Source: Pagrus major
Taxonomy: Eukaryota; Chordata; Actinopteri; Spariformes; Sparidae
Direction of reading: 5' to 3'
Assembly: GCF_040436345.1 (NCBI RefSeq)
Contig: NC_133234.1
Coordinates: 12,213,446 to 12,277,445, forward strand
Length of the DNA: 64,000 nt
The notes beneath the pieces are model-generated. The model made no database searches. It had not been told where the DNA came from and was given only the letters and a program-made list of their open reading frames with translations. Of this stretch, positions 51,901-63,900 are shown one piece after another. Positions within the stretch are counted from its first letter, which is position 1. Each line of letters starts with the position of its first letter. The position numbers and the translations under genes are program-made.

Positions 51901-54900
51901 CCACCAGACAAATGCACTTGTCTCCCCGATACCTCCATCCACATGCCTCTCTCTCCCCTCTGCTTGCTTGTTTACACTGAACACAATAATGCCATAATGA
52001 AAGGTAGAGGAGGGGGGTTACTTCTCCTCCTGTGTGGCATCTGTGTGAAGCTGCAGCTCAGCCCTGGGCAGCTGCAACTGTGTATTATGAAGCTATGCAT
52101 GTTTGTTTGAGAGTTAGTGTGCGTGTGGATATGCCTGTGTGTGTCTTTGCGTGTACATACATCATCCTGCTGATGAGTCATGAGGAGGATGAAACACCAA
52201 GTGTTGGTTAGGTCCCCGGGCTTGTGAGAAGGACTTACCAATCGCCACCCTGGGGGGTTTTACAGCCTCTTACACATTGTAGCTGACATTACCCTTGTGC
52301 TGAGCAGCCCTCACTGTCATTCAAAAAAGGCTTTCACTTTAATGCAGCTGCGCTCGTGTTCTAAATGGAAAAAAGCTGCCACTGGGGTTGTATTACCTGT
52401 GCTAAGTTGGTTAAGCGTAATTGCAGCACCGTGGTGAAGTGGTGCTCAATTAAGAGCAAGGTGATCCGGAGCATGTTCCCTCACTGCAGGGAGAATGTCA
52501 ATTACTATTTCAGAGAAGAGGAAGAGTGTTTGTCAGGCTGTGTGGTGATGACAGCTCTGCTTTAGAGGAGAGGAGGCAGATATGGGAGGGAGGGGGGAAA
52601 GTTTGCAAATGTGTGTGTGAGAGAGTAAATCCAGGGTGAGAATCAGCTGTTAGTATATCTGTGATACAGCAGTCAGTGGATGTGCAAATGCGCTGTCTCT
52701 CCCTGTGTCGCTTTACGTTTATACCCATCCCCCGCATCCCCACCCCGCCAATCCAGCTCTCCATCTCCCCCTATTTTGCAACCAAACCCTCTTCCTGTCA
52801 TGTACCAGCTCTCACACACACACCATCCACCCTCTCCCTGTTGTGATAATCGCTGGTATTCTCTTTTTTTTCTTTCCTTCACATTGTCTTCCCCTCATCT
52901 TAAGTATGCGGGGCTCAGACTAACACGCTGTCTCTCTCGTTCCCCACCTCTCTCGCTCTCTCTCCTCCACTCTCGCGGCTCTCCACGGCTGAGCTCTCGC
53001 TGGAAGACCGGGAGGAGGAGGAGGGAGGAGGGGAGGAGGAGGAGGTGGTGGAGAGCGCGCGCGAGAGAGGAGGGGGGGACATGGCAATGGGGGGATGCGG
53101 AGAGAGAGATTTCTCTCTCTCCCTCTCTTCTTCGTGGCCGTCACTGGGCCCCAGAAACAGGAGCGTGTGGTTCATTTACAGGTAGCGGCTGTTTCCTCAT
53201 TCATTGGCTGGCTATGGATGTGAGGAGAGGACAATGGAGAGAGGGGAGAGGTAGATGATGCTATTGAGAGGCCGTGCCTTTTCAAAGACAGACTAATAAG
53301 CTATGTATTCTGTGCGTGCGTGTGTCTCAGAGTGTGCGCGTGTCTTAAATTTGTATTTTTCCTATGCATGTGAATATCTGTGGGACGGAAGTGGCTATTG
53401 AATGGAGACTCTGCAGCATGTTTATTTCTGTGTCTTCCTCCCGTGTGTCTCTGAACGCTGTGTGCGTGTGTGTTAGTGCATGAAAGGGAGCACATATTGA
53501 TGCATTTCAGTCAGACAGTGTGGGTGTATTTCATTCTCTTTGAGTCATGATTTCTTTAAGCAGATATTTTTCATTCACCAGGACTTCCCATTTTTTCCTG
53601 TTCCTTTAAAAAGGCTGCTGTCACATCCCGTTTTTTTAATGTGTCTCATTGTATCATTAAATATGTGAGGTATTTTGACTGTACAGACAGATGAAAGTGA
53701 ATAAGTGGCAAGAGTGCGGTTTATCAGCTCCTCTCAAGCTCTGATTTAAGATACCGGTCATTTCTGTGCATGCCTGTGTGTGTGCATGCATTTGTGTTTA
53801 TGTGTGTGTGCATGCGACTGTATACACCGAATAAAATATATATGTGGTCTTCACATATGAGTGTATACGTCATAGTGCTTGATTGCTGTGGGAGTATCTC
53901 TCCTGTACATACATTTGCGTATACGTATGTCCATCCCCATCCACAGTGTGTGTCACTGACATCAAGTGCTTCACTTGTGGTGTGTGGGGATTGTCCCCAC
54001 ATAGCCAGCCTATCTGCATGTTCATTCAGCAGATGAATGGTTAAAAAGCTGCCTTTTATCTCAGTAATTGTGGATAGAAGAGAGGATGACTCAGGAGGGT
54101 ACATAATAACTCGGGTCTCTAGTAGGCTTCTAGCTTCACTGCAGCCAGTTTAGAGAGAGTGTGTCCTACTGGCCAACACAGATTAACCAGGGACGTTTGC
54201 GCTTTTAGTGTCCCTAATTGGCCAGGTGATGGTGGTCAATGTGGTGACAGACGAATTGAATAAAAAAGTCTGTAAAAGGAAATCAGGTGTTTCTGTGACG
54301 CAACTTAGAACCACCTGGAGGACCAACGCAGGCCGTGTTTCCCCCCTTGTAGAAGTGGCTGGATGAAGAGCCCGATGGATCCGTCCACCCACTCCGTGTT
54401 ACTTTGATCCTCAGAGAAGGAAGGCATGGTGGAGGACAGGGTGAGAGAAAAAGGAATGAGGTGTGAGGAGCAGATGGCTGGAAGGCGGCTGTGCGTTGGC
54501 GAAACACTAACATTGATGGAGAACACACAAGGGACGGACCTCAGTAGGGGAAACTAGCGATCGTCTGTTCAGTGCTAAAGTTATGGCTTGGTGTCGAAAG
54601 TCTGGATCTTCAGGCTCGTAGGCCAACGCTCATGATTCTGCTGGACCTCTGTGATTCCACAGCCAAACTTTATTACATGCTCTGCCGGAATAAATACACA
54701 AAACATTGCCAGCTCTGTACTGTAAGAGACAGTGTGGAATATAATATTACACTGTTATTGTTATTTTAGTGCCAGTATACACATGGGTGTTTCAGGAGAC
54801 GGCGAAGGCAGAATGAAGTCGGAGGGGCTTGTCTGCCAGGCATTAAAAAAAATCAAATCTTCTGCCTTGAAAACTTAAATGTAAATCAAAAATGTTGGCA

Positions 54901-57900
54901 TTTTTAAATGATACATTGATTTTTTTTCTTAGTTGTTACACGTCCAAGCTACCCTGATGGATGCTTGGCTGCAGACCGTATTGCCAGGCAGCCAATGAAA
55001 TGGTCGTGTTTAGGTTACAGAGTCTGACTCACCGGATGTGGACTGTGGGTATAAGCCTGTCATTTGCCGACTATTTCAGTCTGCATTCTCCTCCTTTCTG
55101 CATTATCAAAATCCCTGTCGCTATGGGAAACAACAACCTCTTAGATATAGCAACCTACATGCTGTAAATGGCAAGTTACCCTAACCTGGTTGCTAATGGT
55201 ACAAACTTAAACAAGCTAGCAGCTCTTACCTTTTCTTTTGCTGTGATTTAGATGGGGCACCATCATTGCATCCTGGGCTCAACGCCACCCAAGATGATTT
55301 GCATTGGTTAAATGAAATACTAACATGCCAGAACGCCTTTATCTTTCATACCAGAATGAGAACTTTTCTCCAGCACTGACACAGCTGGCTTTGTGACACT
55401 AGATTACAGAAAGTTAAAGTTGGATATAGCAGCATGGTTTGGGATTTAGGGTATGATGACTCAAGTGAAGGAGACCTAATTTGTGTGCAGTCTGAATGTA
55501 AATGTGATGCCTGAAACCATTAACTCAGAGCCAAAAAGTGTTATTTACATTTGCACGATTCACCCAAACTTCCCATTTAAAAGGGGGAGGGGCAAAAAAC
55601 TATATTCCCAGTGGAAATTATGTCCTTGAGCATTATTACTGCATTGAATGGCACTCAAGCTTTCACTGTAAATAAAGACGTTTCTTCCAACAGGCTACTT
55701 GTCGTGTACACACACTGTTCAGCCCTTCCAGGAAATCAAATACTTTGATTTGTCAAGTGTCAGCTTGAGTTGAGCTGAGGAGCACAAACTAACACTGAAA
55801 TGAGCTGCCCTGGAAAGAAATATCTGGAATTCCTCTTAAATCATACAGCTCTGCTCGAGCCCCGGGCTCTCTCACAGAACCAGGGTGAATTGACATTGTT
55901 AGAAAGTCAAGTCCAGAAATGAGTCATGAGATGTGGCTGTGTGTGGCAGTGTGGAGTCCATTTAACCAGTCCTATATTAGAGAAAGGGTTGTAAAGCAGC
56001 TTGGCCAAATGTCCCAGACAATGTAATAGAATAATGAAGGAGCTTGCTGGGCCAGCTGTTACACTACTCCAACAGTCTCATAATAAGATTGCATCACCAA
56101 TGTCTGTGATCGCTGTTCTTGCCCTCCCCAGGCTGCAGACTTTGAGCAAAAGGAGCTGTTTGTGTAGGGAGATTAGAGGCCGAGTTCTTCTTGTACATAA
56201 TTTGAAGTGTCATGTATGACCGGTAGTGGTGCGCTGGAGTCGGTAAAGCAGTATCCTTGCAAAAGCTGCCAGAGGCGGTGAAAGCTAATGCAGCGATTTA
56301 GGTGCATTTGGAAGTTTCCATTATCAGTGAAGTGTATGTGCACATTTTTCTAATGTGCCGTTCCCCCCGGCCCAGTGCTTGTCAGCTCTAGCTGGATAAG
56401 TCCGTAGTATGGAACGTCATCTCATATCCACTTCGTCCCATTGTGACACTAACTGTATCCCTGCCATCAACCCTTTTTGTGCACCGGTGCTTTTTGTATG
56501 ACATTCTCAAGCCAACCTACCTTTTGCTGCAGTGTGATTTCATAATGTGATGCAGTATAGCTGTTTTCCACATTCAGAAAATGCTTTATTTGCATGACAA
56601 TAAGACTTTTCTGTTGCTATAGAAGTCATATGGCTCTCTCTGTCTCTTTCTCCCCGTCTCTCTCTGTCTCCCCCTTTCCACTTCCCCTCTGCTCCCTCTT
56701 TACTCTCTCAAAGTGACTACATCATTAAGGAGAAGACAGTGCTCCTACAGAAGAAAGACAATGAGGGCTTTGGCTTTGTGCTTAGGGGAGCCAAAGGTGA
56801 GTCTTTTCTGCAAAATTAATCTCATATTTTTCTGTCTCTACAGATTTTTTCAGTCTCAAATGCTCTTTTTTCTCTCTGTTTAATCTCTCTATCCCTGCCC
56901 TCATTTTCCAACCCATGTCCTCGTTATCTGTGTCCCCTCATGCTCATCCTTCTCGTCTTGTCCTTTGCAGCTCAGACTCCCATAGAGGAGTTCACTCCGA
57001 CGCCAGCGTTCCCCGCGCTGCAGTACCTGGAATCTGTCGATGAGGGGGGTGTGGCCTGGAGGGCGGGCCTGAGGATGGGGGATTTCCTCATCGAGGTGAG
57101 GACGAGATGTGTTTTGGACTAATACACAAAAAAAACTGATGCGCCTTACATTTCTGGGTCGACGTTGTTGTTGGGTGTTGTATATTTCATATTTGCAGCA
57201 AGTCAATAACTGTTTCCTTTTAGAGTTAGGATGATTCACAAACCACACAGGAAGAACTCCAAGATAACAAAGACAATAAGGCATCATTAACAAGGATCTA
57301 ATATAGCATTTTGAGTGAAGGATTCAAATTTTACTAGTGATTTCCCCAGTATCGATTGCAGCAAGTGCAGTCATATTCCACTGAGAGTGTCAAAACTCAT
57401 TCTGGAAATTGTAGGAAATTAAGAAGACATAGACCAGACAGGCTGCAGAGAAGTGGGTACAACAAAAAACTAAACTTCATTACAAAGGATCCTATAGGAT
57501 GGACTGAACTGAACATCACAGATCAATGATATCTGCAGGGTGGACAACAGACACACATTACAACACAATAACCTTGCAGGAAATACCAATTTAATAAAAC
57601 ACATAGGGCCACATCTCAGAAAATGGCAAAAATATACGCTGTCTTTTTTCCTGGTACTGAACCTCCAGATGCGAGTGAAGGAGAGCTCATAAGGATAGTT
57701 AGCTCCGCCAAGGAGGTTATTTATTCACTCGTTTACATTTGTTGGTTGGTTGGTTGGTTGGTTTGTCAGCATTATTGCAAAAAAATCTACACTTAAATTA
57801 TAGTTGGAAGTTATGGGTTTCTAATCTGGACTGATAGCGGGGCGTATCCCCATGTCAGTATTTTTGCACATTCCTGTAGAAGACTGTACAGCTCTATCAT

Positions 57901-60900
57901 TTAAATAACGGTCATTTTATACACGCTGTTTTTCTAATATCTTTTCATATATTATTGTCAATTTTTTATTTATCCCTCTTGACTTGTAGTACTTCTTTTT
58001 GTGTTTATTGTTTAAATATTTTCTCTATTTTTATTTATGTGCACCCATATACCAACGCAAATTCCTTGCATGTGAAAGCTCACTTGACAATAAGCCCAAT
58101 TGTTATTCCGTTTCTACCTAATTATCAATATATTCGGAGGCAATAAACACGTTCATTTGAACAAAAAGAACATGAACTATGAGGATGTGGAGATGATGAC
58201 CATTTTGATTTTAATGCTGAGGTAAATGTAGCCAAACACACACAAAAGCTTAGTTGTAGCCTGGAGTGATTTTACAGTTCACTGATGGTCAAGTTCAATT
58301 TCAAGTTTTTGAACACAAACTACAACATCCTTCTATTCTTTTCTTTGTGTTAAAGATAATAATAATAATAAGATAATTAATAACAGCCAAATTTCTTATT
58401 TTTTGTATCAAATAATCAGTTTTTAGTCGTGTTCAAGCTTATATTTAATGCATGTTTTTTTTCCTACCACAACCTTCCTTGTGACTCCCATCTGTGCGAT
58501 GTTTATGCCTCCCTGCAAAACTGACAGCCACAAAATAGCTTGACCTCAGGAAATCCAGTGGAATATATAAATATTAAACCCTTTTAAAAGGTCTTATATT
58601 ATTTGTGTGATTCTTCCTTAAATGTGTATGCAAACTGCAACTCCAGCCTAGTGCATCTGCTTGTTACATGCAGAACATGAGTTTGCGTCACATCTGCACC
58701 TGAATAACAGGCACAAAAATCTGGCACATGATGTTTTTTAGGATTGAGGTTTTGATCATTTTTTTACAAAGTATATTCTGTATTTTATATGTAGTGCATT
58801 TCAGAGTTGCTGAGAGGTTCTTGTACTTGGTGTTGTTCATCGACAGAGCTAACGTCTGGCCATTTTGTACCTTTAAAGGTCCCAGTATGTTGGCTTGAAA
58901 ACTCAGTTCTAAAAATGGTGATTGTCAGACCTCTTTTAAAGCTGACACATACTTCTAATTAGTATTCAACCTAATATGAGTCACTTATGTAGCTGCCCAA
59001 GCCTTTTTGTTTTACTGTAGTCGCTGCCTGAATTGGTGCTGCACACATTCAAAACACAAAAAAAATTATGTGCAGTATGTTTGAAGCTAAATGTAAGAAA
59101 ACATCTGCCAAACATGGGAAAGCTGCACTACCAAAGTGAACCAGTGGTCACATGAAGACCTTCATTAACTGTTTTGTTAATTGTTTCATTTAAATTGATG
59201 CAACACATCAGCTCATTTAGCTCTTCTGCGTCTTCGTGTCTGTCAGGTGAACGGCCAGAATGTGGTGAAGGTTGGCCACCGGCAGGTGGTCAACATGATC
59301 CGACAGGGCGGCAACAGCCTCATGGTGAAAGTTGTGATGGTTGCTCGAAACCCTGAGCTGGAGGACACTGCTCGAAAGAGAGGTAAGAGTCACATTTTCC
59401 CTGTATGTCATTTCCATCGTATGTTTATGATGTGACGATAAAGCTGATTGCATGTTTACTTCACTCTTAGAGCCTGTTGCAATGTGGTCGTCATTGGTGA
59501 CTGTATGTTTATACGAGAATACTAAACATTAAGTCTGTATTTGGCTGGCTTCCCTTGGCAGCCCCGCAGCAGACTAAAAGACTGACTCCTCCTGCCATTG
59601 CCCTGCGCTCCAAGTCAATGACATCAGAGCTGGAAGACATGGGTAAGATGAAAGAGGGGACAAAGGACAGAATGCAGAGAATAAAGAGGGGAGGGGAGAT
59701 CTGGGAAGACGTAAAAAATAAATTAGATTTGAGTCCCCCACTGTTTTTGTCGGGGGGGGGGGGGCTTTTCAGGGTTGGCAGTCCTCTGCAGCATTACGGT
59801 ACAGCACCATAGCACTATTAGGGAAACACAGCATTAAATATTAACTGAGTTGATGCAGAGAGCCAAGAAAATGATCCAGTATAGGTGTGATTTCATTTTT
59901 TCTTTCATTAGCAATAGTTTGATGGGGAAGGAGCTCTTTGATTCATTTGCACTTTTGATATTCTCTGTGAAGAACAAATGTGATAATTAAACGGTTAGGG
60001 GATACAAAAGCAATTGTGTGTTGTAAAATGATACTTGTCTGTTGCCATCAGTCACAAACTGCTGTTTGTTTTTCTCTTTCTCCTGCTGCATACAGTGGAC
60101 AAAGGTGGGAGAATCATGGATTTGTGTGCTCTCATTATCATTTCCGTCCCCCATCACCATCCCTCTCATCACATCAGTATTCACACCATCACATGTGTCG
60201 GAGTATGTATTTCATCCTTTCATCTGCTCAATACACATGACAACACAGCAGTTCTAGTCACACCTAATTTCTGTTTCCCGAATTATGTATGCCACAGCTG
60301 CGTCTCCGTGGAAAAAGAAAGCAGGTGAATATCAGCCTTTATCATTACCCCCATCAGCCCCTGAGCTTTAATTAAAAGTCAGCCTGTTTGATGCTGTTCT
60401 TTTTCTCCTCCATTTTCAGAATACGACTCCTCTCAGGGTCCTGATAAGAAGAGGACAGTTTATCAGATGGCACTAAGTAAGAAATCACTCTCACCGCTCT
60501 TGTCATACTGTAAAAAGGGTGTTTTTAAACCTTGGGGCTCAATGAAATCCTCCTTTTCATGTTTCTGTCTTTATTTTCTGCTCCCTCCCACTACCTCTCT
60601 ACATTTCTTCTCTGCCCTGCCCATGCTCGGTCTATGTTTTAGATAAACTGGATGAGATCTTGGCTGCTGCCCAACACACTATTACATCAGACAACCAGGG
60701 CCAGAGGGGTCATGGAGGCAAGAGGGACCGGAGCAAGAGTATTGTTCCCAACTCCAATGAGGTACAGCTGGGAATTGGAAGGAAATGATTGTCGTTGCCA
60801 TAAGTTTTGGTTCTGCTGGCTTTTTAGATTTCTGATTTATCTGCAAAATATTAGCAAACACTGCACAGTTCTGGACCAGATTCACATATACAGTACAACA

Positions 60901-63900
60901 GAGCTTCTCTGCTGTTTCAGGATGTAGCACATATTTAGTCATGGATGTGACTAATGCTTGCAAAAAAAAAAAAAGATTCCTATCGATAACCAGCTTTAGC
61001 TTTTTTTTAGCTCTATGTGTTCTCCTGCCCTCACTGCACTTTAAAGAAAATGATTGACAATGGACCACCCACACCAAAACACGTTTAAATGCAAGGCAGG
61101 TTGTGTCCATTCATCTACGCTGTTTTTCCTGATACACTATACTGCGACTGACTGGTTCTTTGGTAACACTTTATAATAACCATCATTATTAAAGTTGTGA
61201 TATGTAAGCATTTTACTTTAAAACATAAAAAAACTTACTAAGATTATCAACAGGTGTTATTTCATGTTATATCAATTTGGTCTTGTGTGTTGTGTTGCAG
61301 AGACACCTACTGAAGTTAGCATGTTAACAAGCTAGCCCCGACGGTCCAAGGCTCCTGTGCTAGCTATGTTGACACCAACACTCCACTATTACTCTGAGCT
61401 CACAATCGAGGCATACTCAAGTCAGCTTATAGACCCACGTGCTACACAGCTAACTGCGCTAACTATGCTGCCCCCTATTTGTTTTAAGTATGAATAACCC
61501 TAACCCAATAGGTGGCCAATTCTTACATACTGCACCTTTGAATGGTAAACTTAGAATTAATTAAACTTTAGTTCATAGTTATTTGACTCTTAACAAACAA
61601 TGAAATGCTTCATAAACCATTTATTAAGCAGTTGTTTATTGTAAAGTTGCAATTGGTGTTTATAATGCTTTGTCAATGGTTAATAAATACTGTGTAGTTC
61701 ATTTTTAAACATTATTTGGATGGTCATTTGGAAGTTGCAAATCATGTTTATAAACCTTGCATACATCATTTGACAGTCAAACAGTCTATTAACTAAGTAT
61801 AATTCATTAAAAATTAACCATTTATTAATGATAGTGAAAACAGCAGTTTGACTTGATCATATCTGAATAAATGTCTTCTGTCTTTACTCCCTCCTTCTTT
61901 GCAAATTCTCCTTTGCTCCCTTTTCAAAATGTTTTTCGACCCCTGAAGCAGCCCTATGAGCAGCAGCCGACAGTGAGTATGGTGCAGCACGGACCAGGTT
62001 TTGTCTACAATCAAGCTCATTTTCAACCAGGCCATGGTCAGCATGCAGTCATGATGCGTCAAAAATCTATTGGTAATTGTCAAGGAAAGATTTCTGCCTG
62101 TTCAATATGTGAGTGTCTGGTTTAACTTTCTGTTCTGTAACCACCTGTATTCTTGTTCTCAGGCGTAACAGAGGAAGAGAGGCAGTACCTTCACCCACCT
62201 GCTATGAAGCTAGCACGCAGCCTGTCAGTGCCGGGACCAGAGGAAATCCCTCCACCCCCTAACACATCAGCCCCTGAGCCACCTTTATCCGCAGGTCCTC
62301 ATCCTGGGAGAGGGCCTGCTATGCCCATTCCCCCAGTATCTCAAGCCCACTACCAACTCCACTCCCAGCCAGGTCATCCTACTCAAGCAGGCTGGGAGAG
62401 GGGAGGACCTGGTGGGATGAACCAGCAGGTCATGGTCCCCACCCTCCGCAGACAATCAGAAGGACTGTGTGCCAGAGAGCCGGAGGCACCCAGGAGAGGT
62501 GGTGGCAAGATGGGAGGGTTAAGGAGAGGCTACAGCAGCGCTACACCACCGACAAGTGCTAAGCCTAAGGCCCAACAAGCGCCACAACATCACCCGCACG
62601 CGACCAGCCGGGAGCAGGGTGGAGTGGTTGGCAGGGGGGCGACCAGGAGGGGTGGTCGAGGGGCTCTGATGAAGCAATCAAAAGTGGAAGATGGGCTGAG
62701 ACAGCACAAAGGAAAAGGGGGTGCAACTAAAGAGAAGAGCTCCATCCCCATCCCCACCATCATCGTCAAAGCGCCCTCCACCAGCAGCAGTGGCCGAAGC
62801 AGCCAGGGCAGCAGCATGGAAGCTGAGCCCTCCCATGATGCAGAAGAACCCACCTCAGCAGATGCAACCCAAGACAGCCCCAACACCAGTCTACCCTCAC
62901 CGCTCACCCCCTCACCACCTCAGCCACCTACGTCCACTTCCTTGCCTTTATCAAATGTTGCCCCATCTGTTTCCTCGCAGCAAAATCTGGAAAATATGGA
63001 TTACACTTTGACATTTGGTTCGACCTTTGGTGGAGGAGGTGGAGGAGGAGGGGCGCGCAGAGAAAGGGAACGTTTCCGAGATATGAGAAGAAAGAGCGCC
63101 TCTTTCTTCCTCTCATCCGAGGAGGACATCCAAGGAGAGGCAGGAGGAGGAGCAGGGGAAGGAGGAGGGGCACTAGGGGCAAGAGTTCAGCCTTTACAGG
63201 GCTCACAAATGGAAGTGCCCACTCCTCGTCTACGGCCCTCCAAGTCTATAGATGAGGGCATGTTTTCTGGAGACAGTTATGTCAACTATTCCAGCAGCAT
63301 GCCCCCAGCCTTCGGCCTGCCTGAGTATTCTTCCCCTATCCTCAGTCAGGATGGCCAGCCCAAGTCAGCTCCCTCAATGTACGGCACCCAGCCCACTACT
63401 ACCTTCATCCACCCACTTACAGGGAAAGTTTTGGATCCCTCATCCCCACTTGGCCTGGCCTTGGCTGCCAGAGAGAGGGCCCTAAAGGACGACCGCAGGA
63501 CTCGCAGAGAGGAGAGACACTTTGGTCGACAGCTCTCAACAGTGGGAGCATTCCCTACCCCTGTTCAGACCCCAACTCCTTCTCTTTTTGCAACCCCTAC
63601 ACAATCAACTTACACTTCCCCAGTGTCCCTCCACCTAACCTCCCCCACCACCACCACCTCGCCTGCATCTCTGAGCCGGCCACAGTCACCAAGGATATTA
63701 CGTTTGGGAGGCGGAGGTGGGGAGAGGATGGAGAGAGAAAAGGAGGGAGGACCCAGGGAGGGTCTTAGAGTTCGCTTTTCAGAGGACAGAACCAATCAGT
63801 ATTCAACCCAGTATTACCCACAGAGCCCCAGGGAGAGAGAAAGAGATAAGGAAGTGTATGACCCCCGACCTGCTCCACCCATACAGCCTCCACCACCGCC

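Noticed and set aside
52680..53258. 192-codon frame overlapping the alternative shank1 exon
   Set aside because: Low-complexity Arg/Ser/Leu product of CT/GA-rich DNA. The other frame has a Kozak ATG, a matching splice phase and a sensible junction.
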